From Neobacillus rhizosphaerae (lineage in GTDB: Bacteria; Bacillota; Bacilli; Bacillales; Cytobacillaceae): a stretch of DNA of 64,000 nucleotides. Under the pieces are notes generated by a model. That model searched no databases. It was not told the DNA's origin and was given only the letters and a program-made list of their open reading frames with translations. Positions 30,733 to 42,821 of this stretch are shown here, piece after piece. The first letter of the stretch is position 1, and each line of letters starts with the position of its first letter. The position numbers were made by a program, and so were the translations under genes. Where the stretch lies: positions 41,304 to 105,303 of the forward strand of contig NZ_CALBWS010000016.1 in NCBI RefSeq assembly GCF_937468385.1, written 5' to 3'.

Positions 30733-31866
30733 TTACTCGCTTTTAAAGGCACGTTTTACTTTTGAGAAAAAACTTTCTTCATGTTCACCAATCGGAGAAT
30801 TACCGCTGAGCTCCGCAAATTCTCTTAAAAGCTGCTTTTGTTTCTCAGAGAGCTTCGTTGGTGTAATAATGCGAACAATAATATACTGATCTCCGACACC
30901 ATATCCGCGGACATTTGGTACACCTTTTCCTTTTAAACGGAATTTCTTACCCGTTTGCGTACCAGTAGGGATTTTCAGCTTTACTTTTCCATGCAAAGTT
31001 GGGACTTCAATTTCATCACCCAGCGATGCTTGAACAAACGTGATTGGCATTTCACAATAAATATCATCGCCATCTCGTTCAAAAAACTCATGTTGACGGA
31101 CATGAAATACCACATAAAGGTCTCCAGATGGTCCTCCATTAATCCCGGCTTCCCCTTGACCAGCCATACGTAGCTGCTGACCGTCATCAATACCTGCTGG
31201 AATTTTAACGTGAATTTTCTTGCGTTTTTTCACTTTCCCTGCACCGCCGCAGGTTGAACACTTATGCTTTATTTCTTTCCCGGAACCATTACAATGGTGA
31301 CATGTACGGCGATTTACAATCCTGCCGAAAGGAGTGTTTTGCTCTACATTCAATTGGCCAGTTCCTTGGCAATGCTGACAAGTCTCTGGTTTTGTTCCTG
31401 GTTTTGCGCCTGATCCACTGCAAGTTTCGCATGTTTCTTCCCGTGGAATTTCAATATCTGTTTCTTTACCAAACGCTGCTTCTTCAAATGAAACAGTCAT
31501 CGTGTACTGAAGGTCTGCCCCTTGTCTCGGTGCATTTGGATCACGTCGTCTCGAACTGCCGCCTCCGCTACCAAAGAAGGTATTAAAGATATCTTCAAAA
31601 CCTCCAAAACCGCCGCCGAAATCAGAACCACCGCCAAACCCTTGGTTCGGGTCCGTATGGCCAAACTGGTCATAATGGGACTTTTTTTGATCATCGCTTA
31701 ATACTTCATAAGCTTCGGTAATTTCCTTGAATTTATCTGCCGCATCTGGCTCTTTATTAATATCTGGATGATATTGTTTAGACAGTTTACGATAAGCTTT
31801 TTTTATTTCATCCTTTGAAGCACTCTTACTAATCCCTAGCACTTCATAGTAATCCCGTTTATTCAT
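30733..31866 (-). CDS. dnaJ: Chaperone protein DnaJ
   Basis: 377 residues. J domain with H33-P34-D35, a Gly/Phe-rich segment ([17 protein letters not shown]), four zinc-binding CxxCxGxG repeats ([32 protein letters not shown]) and the C-terminal substrate domains. It stimulates DnaK ATPase. It lies 180 bases after dnaK behind a terminator-like hairpin and a dispersed repeat fragment. Confidence 0.98.
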   Translation of the reverse strand: MNKRDYYEVLGISKSASKDEIKKAYRKLSKQYHPDINKEPDAADKFKEITEAYEVLSDDQKKSHYDQFGHTDPNQGFGGGSDFGGGFGGFEDIFNTFFGSGGGSSRRRDPNAPRQGADLQYTMTVSFEEAAFGKETDIEIPREETCETCSGSGAKPGTKPETCQHCQGTGQLNVEQNTPFGRIVNRRTCHHCNGSGKEIKHKCSTCGGAGKVKKRKKIHVKIPAGIDDGQQLRMAGQGEAGINGGPSGDLYVVFHVRQHEFFERDGDDIYCEMPITFVQASLGDEIEVPTLHGKVKLKIPTGTQTGKKFRLKGKGVPNVRGYGVGDQYIIVRIITPTKLSEKQKQLLREFAELSGNSPIGEHEESFFSKVKRAFKSE

Positions 31867-31930
31867 TGATTACCACTCCCGAATTCTTTCACATAAAGAT
31901 TATTCTAACACCCTTAAGATAGTTAAAGCA

Positions 31931-31970
31931 ACAAAAAAGCCAAAGCCATGAGACTGACTTTGACTTTTTA
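31931..31970 (-). terminator. Terminator-like hairpin between dnaK and dnaJ
   Basis: AAAAAGTCAAAGTC pairs imperfectly with GGCTTTGGCTTTTTT on the minus strand. Inside the operon it would give partial termination and lower dnaJ expression relative to dnaK. Confidence 0.6.
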
Positions 31971-32006
31971 GCGAGTTAACAAATAATTACATATAACAAA
32001 GGTACC

Positions 32007-32042
32007 TGTCTAGCTACAGCGCCAAGGCACTTCCGTTTATCT
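32007..32042 (-). repeat. Dispersed repeat fragment (GGAAG...CTAGACA family)
   Basis: Minus-strand ACGGAAGTGCCTTGGCGCTG then TAGCTAGACAG, a shortened copy of the repeat at 13990-14036, four bases after dnaK. Confidence 0.5.
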
Positions 32043-32045
32043 GTA

Positions 32046-33911
<1,866 letters not shown>

Positions 33912-34508
33912 TTATTGATTTACTTTTACCATTGCTGGGCGAATAACACGGTCCTTTAATAGATAACCCTTTTGAAATTCATCAGTAATAATATTGGATC
34001 CATAATTCTCATCCTCACCCTGCATCACGGCATGATGCTGATGTGGATCAAACTCTTTACCAACAGCTTCAATCTGTTCAACACCTTCTTTTTTCAAGGC
34101 ATCTATAAGACTACGATACACCATATCCATACCTTGCAAAAGTGACTTTGTTTGTTCATTGTCAGCTTCTATATTCATTGCCCTTTCAAAATTATCTAAT
34201 GCAGGCAACAAATCGGTAATTAATGCTTGAGCTCTATATTTTTCGCTCGCATCTAGATCCAATCTAGTGCGACGGCGGAAATTATCAAAATCTGCTTGAA
34301 GTCGTAGATAACGATTATCTGCCAACTCTAACTTATCGTTTAGCTGTTGAATTTCTTGGAGTTGCTCTTCAATGGGATTTACATCCGTTTGTTCCGTTGT
34401 TTCCATCTCATCTGAAACAGTCTCTGCTGCTTTTTCTTCAGTAAGTTCAACGTGATCAGTACTCTCAGTTTCTACTTCTTCATTCAATGTTTCGTTTCTC
34501 TCATTCAT
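33912..34508 (-). CDS. grpE: Nucleotide exchange factor GrpE
   Basis: 198 residues from ATG 34508 (AAGGGAGGTGA upstream). A Glu/Thr-rich N-terminal tail, a long coiled coil ([29 protein letters not shown] trimmed here to its ends) and the C-terminal beta domain ([20 protein letters not shown]). It releases ADP from DnaK. The longer open frame upstream lacks an RBS. Confidence 0.97.
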   Translation of the reverse strand: MNERNETLNEEVETESTDHVELTEEKAAETVSDEMETTEQTDVNPIEEQLQEIQQLNDKLELADNRYLRLQADFDNFRRRTRLDLDASEKYRAQALITDLLPALDNFERAMNIEADNEQTKSLLQGMDMVYRSLIDALKKEGVEQIEAVGKEFDPHQHHAVMQGEDENYGSNIITDEFQKGYLLKDRVIRPAMVKVNQ

Positions 34509-34569
34509 CAACTTACTCACCTCCCTTAAAGCATTTGCTTTTTTTACAAAAAAATCAATATTCATGGTT

Positions 34570-34602
34570 AAAGGGGTGAAACAAACAGGCATTTCACCCT
34601 TA
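34570..34602 (-). other. Hairpin between hrcA and grpE
   Basis: AGGGTGAAA pairs with TTTCACCCCT, with no long T run. It could be an mRNA processing or stability element between hrcA and grpE; known operons of this type are processed in this interval. Confidence 0.45.
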
Positions 34603-34618
34603 CTCAATATTACCTTTG

Positions 34619-35653
34619 CTAATTGGTTTGATACAGCTTCGTTAAGACCGCGGTCAAATCCTTGCTAAAAAATTGCAGCAGGCTAATCACACGTGAATAT
34701 TCCATTCTTGTTGGACCAAGGATGGCAATGGTGCCTAAATTTTCAACACCTGCCGAATAGGTAGCTGTAATTAAACTACAATTATCCATAATACTATTAT
34801 TGTTTTCCCTGCCAATTTTGATATGAATACCTGCCGATTCAGTTCTGATTAAATTATATATCCACTCTTCTTGATCAATCATTGTTAGAAGACTGCGGAT
34901 TTTTGTAATATCATGAAATTCCGGCTGGCTTAACATATTTGTTTTTCCCCCGAAGAAAAGCTTTTCGGTTGCTGGCATTTTTAAAGAATCTGCAATTGTA
35001 TGCAGCATTAAATCGTAGTTATGGATATGCTGTCTTAACAGCATCGCCACTTCCTTATAGATCTTATCGTTTAAATCATCAAGAGGCACTCCTGCTAAAC
35101 GATTGTTCAAAATATTAACGGTTTTTTCTAAATCACTTGCATCAACGGAGGCAGGCAATGTAAAGGTTCGATTTTCAACATGGCCTGTATCGGTAACAAA
35201 AATAGCGACTGCTGTTTCTTTATTTAACGGTATGATTTGGATTTTTTTCAACTTATTGATACTCACGGCTGGTCCAAGAACAATCGAAGTATAATTGGTT
35301 AGATCCGATAGAATTTTAGCAGATCGTTGAATGATTTTTTCAAACTCAAAAATTTTCTCTGCAAAAATAGATTGAATAATCGTGATATCTTGCTGATTTA
35401 AAACCTGAGGCGACAGTAAATGATCAACATAATACCGATACCCTTTCTCCGATGGAACACGCCCTGAAGAGGTATGCGTTTTTTCAATAAATCCCAACTC
35501 TTCAAGGTCAGCCATTTCATTGCGAATCGTTGCTGAACTGAAGGAAATTTCCTCCTTTTTCGACAAACTCCTCGAGCCAACTGGTTGGGCAGAACGAATA
35601 AAGTCATCAACAATAACCTGAAGAATTAACAATTGACGATCTGTTAACAACAT
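34619..35653 (-). CDS. hrcA: Heat-inducible transcription repressor HrcA
   Basis: 344 residues. An N-terminal winged helix ([35 protein letters not shown]), a GAF-like domain and the C-terminal dimer region. HrcA binds the CIRCE operator and represses the dnaK operon; GroEL aids its activity. ATG 35653 lies 12 bases from the perfect CIRCE, so it autoregulates. Confidence 0.97.
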   Translation of the reverse strand: MLLTDRQLLILQVIVDDFIRSAQPVGSRSLSKKEEISFSSATIRNEMADLEELGFIEKTHTSSGRVPSEKGYRYYVDHLLSPQVLNQQDITIIQSIFAEKIFEFEKIIQRSAKILSDLTNYTSIVLGPAVSINKLKKIQIIPLNKETAVAIFVTDTGHVENRTFTLPASVDASDLEKTVNILNNRLAGVPLDDLNDKIYKEVAMLLRQHIHNYDLMLHTIADSLKMPATEKLFFGGKTNMLSQPEFHDITKIRSLLTMIDQEEWIYNLIRTESAGIHIKIGRENNNSIMDNCSLITATYSAGVENLGTIAILGPTRMEYSRVISLLQFFSKDLTAVLTKLYQTN

Positions 35654-35665
35654 TCATCACCTCTG

Positions 35666-35692
35666 TTAGCACTCCCAGTTACCGAGTGCTAA
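35666..35692 (-). promoter_or_regulatory. CIRCE operator of the hrcA operon
   Basis: TTAGCACTC, nine bases, GAGTGCTAA: a perfect match to the CIRCE consensus. TATAAT on the minus strand (35692-35697) abuts it, so HrcA binding would overlap the transcription start. Confidence 0.97.
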
Positions 35693-35770
35693 TTATACTA
35701 ATAAATTATCAAAAAAGGGGGGATGGTGTCAATCATTTGATACTAAGAAAAAGCAGAACCTACCTCCAAG

Positions 35771-36910
35771 TCAAACAGTAACTAAGAAGGATTGAAAAAC
35801 TTCATTTCCTAATAGCCGGCCCTTTTTTGTTAAAAATATTTTTTCTTTCTCCACTTCGATCCATTGTTTAGTAATTAAGTCGGCAATCTCATTCCTAAAT
35901 ATGTCTCGTGGATCCCGGTCAAATTTCTCGATAAATTGAGAAATCGAAACTCCCTCTGTTTTACGTAACCCAAGGAACATTTCCTCTTCCATTTGTTCAG
36001 CTTTGGTTACCAGATGGTCTTCTAAAATCGGAAGAACACCGCTGTTTATTTGCTCGATATATTTTTTCAACGGACCTGAATTGGAACGTCTGATTCCATT
36101 GAGATAACTATGGGCACCAGCCCCAAAGCCATAATAATATTCATTATTCCAATAGGTTAAGTTGTGCTTGCTTTCAAATCCAGGTTTTGAAAAATTGCTT
36201 ATTTCATATTGTTTAAATCCTTGTTTTTCCATTTTCTCCATCAAAAGCTCATACATCGCAGCTTCTACATCTTCACCTGGCGTTAGTAGTTTGCCTTTTT
36301 TCAGTAAGTTATAAAAAACCGTCTTTGGTTCAATGATTAAGGAATAAGCGGAATAATGAGTAATATCTAAGGAAAATGCCTCAATTAATGATTCTTCAAA
36401 GTCTGCAATGGTTTGTGTTGGCAAGCTAAAGATGAGATCTATACTGATATTTTCAAATCCTACCTTTTTGGCATTTTCTACGGATTGATAAATATCCTTT
36501 GCCCGATGAACACGGCCGATTTTCTTTAACAGTTCATCATTAAAGGTTTGGACTCCAAGACTGATTCGGTTTACACCCGCATCCTTTAATATTTGTAATT
36601 TCTCCTTTGTTAAATCACCAGGATTTGCTTCAAAGGTGAATTCCAGCTTTTCGGCTTTAGGTAAATTCCTGTTAATACCTTCACAAAATCGATATAGCTG
36701 TTGTTCATTTAAAGAGGTCGGCGTGCCACCCCCAACAAATATCGTTTGCAGTTGATTTGTCGGATATTGAGCAAGAGTCATCTTCATTTCTTGGTCAAGA
36801 GCCTGCAAATAGTCATCTACAGGCTGTCCTTTTAGAAACACCTTATTAAAATCACAATAATGGCAAATATGTTCACAAAAAGGGATGTGAATATAGGCAG
36901 CTTGAATCAT
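35771..36910 (-). CDS. hemW: Radical SAM haem chaperone HemW
   Basis: 379 residues. Cluster motif IPFCEHICHYCDFNK (CxxxCxxC), FVGGGTPTSL and the C-terminal HemW segment. The extra cysteine of true coproporphyrinogen oxidase HemN (CxxxCxxC followed at once by C) is absent: F follows the third Cys position, fitting HemW, which inserts haem into respiratory enzymes. It lies downstream of lepA as in B. subtilis (hemN/yqeR). Confidence 0.92.
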   Translation of the reverse strand: MIQAAYIHIPFCEHICHYCDFNKVFLKGQPVDDYLQALDQEMKMTLAQYPTNQLQTIFVGGGTPTSLNEQQLYRFCEGINRNLPKAEKLEFTFEANPGDLTKEKLQILKDAGVNRISLGVQTFNDELLKKIGRVHRAKDIYQSVENAKKVGFENISIDLIFSLPTQTIADFEESLIEAFSLDITHYSAYSLIIEPKTVFYNLLKKGKLLTPGEDVEAAMYELLMEKMEKQGFKQYEISNFSKPGFESKHNLTYWNNEYYYGFGAGAHSYLNGIRRSNSGPLKKYIEQINSGVLPILEDHLVTKAEQMEEEMFLGLRKTEGVSISQFIEKFDRDPRDIFRNEIADLITKQWIEVEKEKIFLTKKGRLLGNEVFQSFLVTV

Positions 36911-36991
36911 GTTTACACCTTCTCTTCTAATAACAAAAAGAGGCTGGATTTCGCCTTTAAGTAGACTAGTCCCACCCTCCCAATTAATTTT

Positions 36992-38827
36992 TTATTTCTT
37001 TGTATTATTATCATCCATTTTTAAGACAGCCATAAATGCCTCTTGCGGTACTTCAACAGATCCAACTTGTTTCATCCGTTTTTTACCTTCTTTTTGTTTC
37101 TCGAGCAATTTACGCTTTCGGGAGATATCCCCACCATAACATTTTGCCAATACGTTTTTCCGCATAGCTTTAATGGTGGAACGAGCAACAATTTTTTGAC
37201 CGATAGCAGCTTGGATTGGAACCTCAAATTGCTGTCTTGGGATTAGTTCCTTCAACTTTTCAACGATTACTTTACCGCGGTCATAAGCAAAATCCTTGTG
37301 GACAATAAAGCTTAAGGCATCGACTTTTTCAGCGTTTAACAAGATATCCATTTTAACCAAGCTGGATGGTTTATAGCCAATCAGTTCATAATCGAAGGAG
37401 GCGTAACCCCTTGTACTTGATTTCAGTTGATCAAAGAAATCATATACAATTTCAGCCAATGGAATTTCATAAATAATGCTAACCCGATTTTCCCCTTGGT
37501 ACTGCATATCAATAAAAATTCCTCGCTTGAACTGGCATAGCTCCATAATGGCTCCAACATACTCGTTTGGTGCCATCATTGTTGCTTTCACATATGGCTC
37601 TTCGACACGATCAATTTTCTGCGGGTCCGGTAAATTAGACGGATTATCCACTTTCAACTCGGAGCCATCTGTCATATGAACATGATAAATTACACTTGGT
37701 GCTGTTGTAATTAAATCAATTTTGAATTCACGTTCAATCCGTTCTTGGATGATTTCCATGTGAAGCAGTCCGAGGAACCCGCATCGGAAGCCAAAACCAA
37801 GTGCCTGAGAGGTTTCTGGTTCGAATTGTAAGGCCGAATCATTCAATTGTAACTTTTCAAGTGCTTCACGAAGGTCATTAAATTTGGCCGTGTCGATTGG
37901 GTAAAGACCGCAATAAACCATCGGATTAAGCTTTCGATAACCTGGAAGCGGCTCAGTAGCCCCATTCTTCGCATTTGTGATCGTATCCCCGACACGTGTA
38001 TCGCCAACGTTTTTAATAGATGCTGTCAAAAAGCCTACATCACCAACGGTTAACTCATCAAGCAACGTCGATTTCGGTGAAAAAACACCTACTTCATTTA
38101 CTTCAAACTCTTTTCCGGTTGCCATCATTTTTATTTTGTCGCCCACTTTAACAGAACCATCGACAACACGAATATAGGCAACAACTCCGCGATAGGCATC
38201 ATATAAGGAGTCAAAAATCAAGGCCTTTAACGGTGCATCCGGATCCCCAATTGGCGCCGGCACAGTTTTGACAACTTGTTCAAGGATTTCTTCAATGCCA
38301 ATTCCTGCTTTGGCGGAGGCTAAGACAGCTTCTGAGGCATCTAAGCCAATTACTTCTTCAATCTCACCGCGAACCCTTTCAGGCTCGGCACTTGGTAAGT
38401 CGATTTTATTAATAACCGGCAATATTTCAAGGTCGTTATCAAGGGCAAGGTATACGTTCGCTAGTGTCTGTGCTTCAATTCCCTGCGCAGCGTCAACGAC
38501 TAAAATAGCCCCTTCGCATGCAGCAAGGCTCCTTGATACCTCATATGTGAAATCGACGTGCCCCGGTGTATCAATTAGATGAAAAATATATTCTTCTCCA
38601 TCTTTTGCTTTATATTTTAACTGAACGGCATTTAACTTGATTGTAATCCCGCGTTCTCTCTCTAAATCCATTGAATCCAAGAGCTGGTCTTTCATTTCTC
38701 GAGATGACAACGCATTGGTTTTTTCCAAAATACGATCTGCCAATGTGGATTTCCCATGGTCAATATGAGCAATAATCGAGAAATTTCTTATCTTTGCTTG
38801 TCGTTTGAGTCTTTCTTCTCTGTTCAT
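36992..38827 (-). CDS. lepA: Elongation factor 4 (LepA)
   Basis: 611 residues. GTPase motifs [21 protein letters not shown] and NKIDLPSA; domains II, III and V as in EF-G; and the LepA-specific C-terminus with [20 protein letters not shown]4 binds stalled or assembling ribosomes. It is followed by hemW after about 80 bases. Confidence 0.98.
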   Translation of the reverse strand: MNREERLKRQAKIRNFSIIAHIDHGKSTLADRILEKTNALSSREMKDQLLDSMDLERERGITIKLNAVQLKYKAKDGEEYIFHLIDTPGHVDFTYEVSRSLAACEGAILVVDAAQGIEAQTLANVYLALDNDLEILPVINKIDLPSAEPERVRGEIEEVIGLDASEAVLASAKAGIGIEEILEQVVKTVPAPIGDPDAPLKALIFDSLYDAYRGVVAYIRVVDGSVKVGDKIKMMATGKEFEVNEVGVFSPKSTLLDELTVGDVGFLTASIKNVGDTRVGDTITNAKNGATEPLPGYRKLNPMVYCGLYPIDTAKFNDLREALEKLQLNDSALQFEPETSQALGFGFRCGFLGLLHMEIIQERIEREFKIDLITTAPSVIYHVHMTDGSELKVDNPSNLPDPQKIDRVEEPYVKATMMAPNEYVGAIMELCQFKRGIFIDMQYQGENRVSIIYEIPLAEIVYDFFDQLKSSTRGYASFDYELIGYKPSSLVKMDILLNAEKVDALSFIVHKDFAYDRGKVIVEKLKELIPRQQFEVPIQAAIGQKIVARSTIKAMRKNVLAKCYGGDISRKRKLLEKQKEGKKRMKQVGSVEVPQEAFMAVLKMDDNNTKK

Positions 38828-38920
38828 GGTCGTTCACTCCTACTTTACTCGCACATGTACACTATTGTTGATTATATCAGCAAAGAAAAGTGGAAATCAA
38901 TGTTTTTAGAACAAGAAACT

Positions 38921-39336
38921 GCCTACGTAGGACACCTCTACATCGACTTTCGCCTTCTTTTTTCGAGGAATTGCCTACGTAGAACACTTCTACATCGGCT
39001 TTTGCCTTCTTTTTTCGTGGAAACACCTACGTAGAACACCTCTACATCGACTTTTGCCTTCTTTTTTCGTGGAAATGCTTACGTAGAACACTTCTACATC
39101 GGCTTTCGCCTTCTTTTTTCGATGGATGCCTACGTAGAACACTTCTACATCGGCTTTCGCCTTCTTTTTTCGATGAATTGCCTACGTAGAACACTTCTAC
39201 ATCGACTTTCGCCTTCTTTTTTCGAGGAAACACCTACGTAGAACACCTCTACATCGACTTTTGCTTTCTTTTTTCGTGGAAATGCCTGCGTAGAACACTT
39301 CTACATCGGCTTTCGCCTTCTTTTTTCGATGAATTG
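38921..39336. repeat. Tandem array A: eight 52-bp units
   Basis: Eight head-to-tail copies of a 52-bp unit start at about 38921, 38973, 39025, 39077, 39128, 39180, 39232 and 39284; one copy is 51 bp. Each contains CCTACGTAGAACACTTCTAC, ATCG(A/G)CTTT, then CGCCTTCTTTTTTCG and a variable end (TGGAAA, AGGAAT, ATGAAT). GTAGAA-CAC-TTCTAC is a small hairpin in most units. The array fills the space between the divergent 5' end of lepA and yqxA downstream of spoIIP. No promoter, ORF with an RBS, or spacer sequences are present, so it is not CRISPR. Confidence 0.95.
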
Positions 39337-39342
39337 CTTAAC

Positions 39343-39374
39343 CACAAAATAGCGGCACCATTGCGGCGCCGCTT
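39343..39374 (-). terminator. Terminator of spoIIP-yqxA
   Basis: Stem AGCGGCGCC/GGTGCCGCT with one G-T pair, loop GCAAT, followed by ATTTTG on the minus strand. It ends the unit just before array A. Confidence 0.6.
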
Positions 39375-39380
39375 TCATGA

Positions 39381-39707
39381 CTAATCCGTTATTAGTTGAA
39401 TAAGTTTTTCGGAGGCGCTGGAAATACCGTTTGACATTTTCTTTCCCATCGAAGAGAAGAAATTAAACGCACTTATTTCCTCTAATTTCTTCTTTTTCGC
39501 CTCTATATCATGACTAGAGATATCGTTACCTAGAAAGGAGGCCATAAATTGATTGTTCGTTTCATTTATGGAAACAGCATTTTGAAAGTTTGGATCGTCA
39601 TAGCCCTTCATTTTATGAATTCCGCCATTGGCAATTTGCATTCCGGTTAAAACGGAGATGAACATAAGAGCGGCAATTCCAAAACTTTTCAGGATAAACA
39701 TTTTCAT
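39381..39707 (-). CDS. yqxA: YqxA family protein (DUF3679)
   Basis: 108 residues. An N-terminal helix or signal anchor (FGIAALMFISVLTGMQIANGG), then an acidic soluble part that ends in an amphipathic region (SEKLIQLITD). Position immediately after spoIIP matches B. subtilis yqxA. Function is unknown; sporulation expression is likely by co-transcription with spoIIP, 18 bases upstream. Confidence 0.85.
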   Translation of the reverse strand: MKMFILKSFGIAALMFISVLTGMQIANGGIHKMKGYDDPNFQNAVSINETNNQFMASFLGNDISSHDIEAKKKKLEEISAFNFFSSMGKKMSNGISSASEKLIQLITD

Positions 39708-39725
39708 AAATATGCTCCCTTACAG

Positions 39726-40931
39726 CTATTGTTTTTTGGTCGATTGGTCAACATCCTTGTTCACTTTCTCTGCCTGCCAGTAATATTCACTAAACACATC
39801 TGCAAGAGCGTCAGCCGAACGATTTAACTCTTCAAATGTGTTATCCACCCCGCCAAATTCGATTAAAATAGCATTTTCTGAAAGGTTTTGATTATAAACA
39901 CCGTTGGAATCAGGATCTCTTTTCACCTGTACTCCTCTGCTTAATCCCTCATATTTTTTTTCTAAAAGATTATGGAGTTCAGTTGCCAGTTTTTGGTTTT
40001 TTTCGTAATTAGGGTTTTTACCTCCAATGATGAAGAAAATTCTTGCATATGATTTCCCGTTAATCGTAATGGTCGTTTTGTCTTTCCTCTGCGAATCCCG
40101 ATGAATATCGATTAAATATTGTAAATCACGATTGGAGGACATTGCTGTTTGAACAACCGAACGTGATTCTAGGTAGGATTTCCCAAATTTCCAGCCTTTT
40201 TTATTTAAGTTCGCCTGAATATCCGTTTTATCAACAAAAGTTCCAATTCCTCTATCCTCTAGACTGGTTTTTAATTGGTCACCAATTTTGGTAACGTTAA
40301 TTTGTGAGTGGTAGGCTAAATTGGAATTAGTGACCCCTTTAAGATATGGTAAATAAGATTCCCGATTATGTGAAAAGTAAAGGTATATGACCTTACGATC
40401 ACCAGTTGTTTGCCCGGGTGCAACAGGTGGCTTTTCATCCGCCCCCTTTTCTAAACCTTCAAGATTCTGCAGCGCTGCCTCCCGCTCGGCTTTCATTATT
40501 TCAATCGGTGGCGAAGACTCAATTGGCATATTCGTATAATTCGTCCCTTCGCCAGCAACAACAATTTTTCCATCAAATTGAAAGAATCCGGGGAGCTCCC
40601 TGCCCAGAAGACTCCGTGGGTCATTCAGATTAATATTGCTTGCTAACTTAATTACCAAACTGGTCAGCTTGGGGGTTGCCGCCCACTTTTTTTCCACCTT
40701 CAAAAAATTATGGTTTTCCCAACCCATTAGTTGATATAGCAATTCACCGTTTACATTTATAGTTGCTTGATTTACCGAGGAAGACATTAGTCTATATTGT
40801 GGCTTTAACGAAGTTAAGAGCCCGCTGATTGAAAAGACCAATATCATAAATAATGATAGAGCCGCGACAATTTTTAGAATACTTGTTCCTTGTACGCTCA
40901 GAAACGTACTTGATGTTCTAGTATTTTTCAT
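39726..40931 (-). CDS. spoIIP: Stage II sporulation protein P
   Basis: 401 residues from ATG 40931 (GGGGTGG upstream). A transmembrane anchor near residues 22-45 (ALSLFMILVFSISGLLTSL), a linker, then the amidase/endopeptidase domain with YLYFSHNRESYLPYL, YLIDIHRDSQRK and the C-terminal ILIEFGGVDNTFEE. SpoIIP works with SpoIID and SpoIIM to degrade septal peptidoglycan during engulfment. It is followed by yqxA; upstream gpr is unusually far (about 570 bases). Confidence 0.96.
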   Translation of the reverse strand: MKNTRTSSTFLSVQGTSILKIVAALSLFMILVFSISGLLTSLKPQYRLMSSSVNQATINVNGELLYQLMGWENHNFLKVEKKWAATPKLTSLVIKLASNINLNDPRSLLGRELPGFFQFDGKIVVAGEGTNYTNMPIESSPPIEIMKAEREAALQNLEGLEKGADEKPPVAPGQTTGDRKVIYLYFSHNRESYLPYLKGVTNSNLAYHSQINVTKIGDQLKTSLEDRGIGTFVDKTDIQANLNKKGWKFGKSYLESRSVVQTAMSSNRDLQYLIDIHRDSQRKDKTTITINGKSYARIFFIIGGKNPNYEKNQKLATELHNLLEKKYEGLSRGVQVKRDPDSNGVYNQNLSENAILIEFGGVDNTFEELNRSADALADVFSEYYWQAEKVNKDVDQSTKKQ

Positions 40932-40949
40932 GGTTCCACCCCGCTTCAA

Positions 40950-40984
40950 CAATTCTAGTAAATCTTATGACATTACTAGAATTG
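40950..40984. promoter_or_regulatory. 11-bp inverted repeat upstream of spoIIP
   Basis: CAATTCTAGTA and TACTAGAATTG are perfect inverted arms 13 bases apart, just before the spoIIP RBS. No T run follows on either strand, so it is not a terminator. It may be an operator or an mRNA leader hairpin. Confidence 0.5.
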
Positions 40985-41057
40985 ATAGAACCATTTATTT
41001 ATAAATAGAGTGTGATTATCTACGGACAACTGCTAAAAATAACTATTGCTTTTTCTG

Positions 41058-41171
41058 TGGAAAAGGGGCGGAGCGCCGCAAAAATAAATCACTTTAACCA
41101 GTTTAAGTGAAATACCCATTTCACTAGACGAAAGATGTGAAGTTTAGCTCTGCTCTCACCGCCTTTATTAG
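41058..41171 (-). repeat. Dispersed element, copy 1 of 2
   Basis: About 114 bp that align in opposite orientation with 56701-56814. Shared blocks on the minus strand are ATAAAGGCGGTG, AGCAGAGCT, TTCACA, TTTCGT-like, AGTGATTTATTT and CCCCTTTTCCA, in the same order and spacing. By eye about 70 percent of positions agree. Weaker similarity (ACCAT, GGAAATA, AGAACAAG) seems to extend to about 41210. It is one part of the oversized gpr-spoIIP spacer. Confidence 0.7.
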
Positions 41172-41274
41172 GTGACTACGGCTTGTTCTCTAAATTTATT
41201 TCCATGGTAGGGTTGGGAGTTGAGGCTCATGATAGTTTTTTGTAGTGAAAATTTAGATTCACTTTACAAATCAT

Positions 41275-41421
41275 CTACAAAATAGCTAGATGAGCTTGAG
41301 CGAATTTATCCCTCATGTTCTTTAGGTCCTCATTCCCCTTCATGAGGACCGTTTTCTCGGCTTTTTCTCTTTTTCTGTCCATATAATCCCACTTCGTCTT
41401 TATTCCTTTTTCAGGCTTCAT
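41275..41421 (-). CDS. Possible 48-residue protein of unknown function
   Basis: An open frame of 48 codons starting MKPEKGIKTKWDYMDRKREK and ending AQAHLAIL, between gpr and spoIIP. It is highly charged, Lys/Glu rich, and reads like coding sequence. However there is no recognisable SD before the ATG, and the frame stays open upstream to a TGA at 41446-41448. It could be the remnant of a larger gene brought in with the extra intergenic DNA. Not recognised. Confidence 0.35.
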   Translation of the reverse strand: MKPEKGIKTKWDYMDRKREKAEKTVLMKGNEDLKNMRDKFAQAHLAIL

Positions 41422-41502
41422 GAAGCCAAATAAGCAACCATTAAATCACTCTGCCTCTAAAAATAATTTTAGTTGAACAAGCTAGCCAGTTATTAGTAAT
41501 AA

Positions 41503-42639
41503 CTATTTTGTCATAAATCCAGCATTCTCTTGATTAACCACACTGTGAAGTGAGGCATTCAACCCGTTCGCCAGCAGATTTGCCATATCCTCTATGAAAA
41601 CGTCTACTTCCTTTGGTGTCACCATTAAATTGTGGCCGATTGGGGACAGGACCTCATAGATTAACTTTCGTTTTTCATCATCTGACAAGGTGCCTATCAT
41701 ACCGAGAAACGTCTTCCGATGTTTTTCTTCAGGTAAATCTTCTTCCGTAAGCTTTCTTTTTTCGCCAAAGCTCATTCCTGCTGGTGCAAGTGCCCTTGAA
41801 GGGCGATTACCTTCTCTCAACTCTTTCCCAAAATGTTTTAGAATGAAATCGATTGTGTCACTTGTAATTGACACAGCATCTACAACCGTTGGAACTCCGA
41901 TGGCAATGACAGGAATTCCCAATGTTTCTTTACTGAGTTCCTTTCTTTTGTTACCAACTCCTGAACCAGGGTGAATGCCAGTATCGGAAATTTGGATGGT
42001 CGAATTTACTCTCTCAATGGATCTTGAAGCCAAAGCGTCAATGGCAATCACAAAATCAGGTTTTGTTTTTTCAACAACGCCAAAAATAATATCACTTGTC
42101 TCAATCCCTGTCAGACCCATAACACCTGGAGATAATGCACTTACGGAGCGATATCCTTCCTCCACATTTTCCGGCTGTAACTGGAATAAATGACGTGTGA
42201 CAAGTAAGTTTTCGCAAACCAACGGTCCAAGTGCATCTGGGGTTACATTCCAATTCCCAAGACCAACAACAAGACATGAATCTGTTTTTTTAATCCCGGA
42301 GCCTTCTAAAAAATATGAAAACTCCCTTGCAAATATCTCACCAACCTGCTTCTGGACCTCCGTATTTTGCTGACGGATTCCTTGTACCTCAACTGTTAAG
42401 TATCTGCCTGCTTTTTTACCGAGCTGCGTTTCTCCCTGTTTAGTTACTTCAACTAATGAAATTTTTATATCATCGACATCTTTTTCCTTGATGATGACGC
42501 CCTCAATTTGTGAAAGGTTTTCCTCGTGCCCGACTGTCCCCGCCCTACCGGCAATGACCATTTCCCTTGCTTCAATCGCTAAATCGGTTCGAACAGAATA
42601 TTGACTTAAGTCAATCGACTCACCCATTTTTTTATTCAC
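41503..42639 (-). CDS. gpr: Germination protease (spore protease)
   Basis: 378 residues, peptidase family A25. It starts [20 protein letters not shown] after a four-residue extension; GTG 42639 overlaps the SD TTAGGAG, so ATG 42627 may be the real start. Signatures: [49 protein letters not shown] and GVPTVVDAV. It cleaves small acid-soluble spore proteins at germination. Forespore sigma factors normally drive it. Confidence 0.96.
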   Translation of the reverse strand: MNKKMGESIDLSQYSVRTDLAIEAREMVIAGRAGTVGHEENLSQIEGVIIKEKDVDDIKISLVEVTKQGETQLGKKAGRYLTVEVQGIRQQNTEVQKQVGEIFAREFSYFLEGSGIKKTDSCLVVGLGNWNVTPDALGPLVCENLLVTRHLFQLQPENVEEGYRSVSALSPGVMGLTGIETSDIIFGVVEKTKPDFVIAIDALASRSIERVNSTIQISDTGIHPGSGVGNKRKELSKETLGIPVIAIGVPTVVDAVSITSDTIDFILKHFGKELREGNRPSRALAPAGMSFGEKRKLTEEDLPEEKHRKTFLGMIGTLSDDEKRKLIYEVLSPIGHNLMVTPKEVDVFIEDMANLLANGLNASLHSVVNQENAGFMTK

Positions 42640-42821
42640 TCCTAAGCCTATAAATTGAAACTATTTCCTATTTTTGCCCTTTTCGTCCTAAAACATGCAA
42701 TTTATAAACAAGTATTGCAATATAGGCCTCTATTTGATAAAATACTTCTTGTTCTGAATTATTATGGATGAATGTATAGTCGAGTTCATATAGTCTCGAT
42801 TCTTTGTAGGAGGTGAATGGA

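Noticed and set aside
35697..35732. TTGACA/TATAAT promoter for hrcA
   Set aside because: TATAAT beside CIRCE is convincing, but this TTGACA is 29 bases away, too far to be its -35.
38921..39336. Possible CRISPR array
   Set aside because: The entire 52-bp unit repeats; there are no unique spacers and no cas genes nearby.
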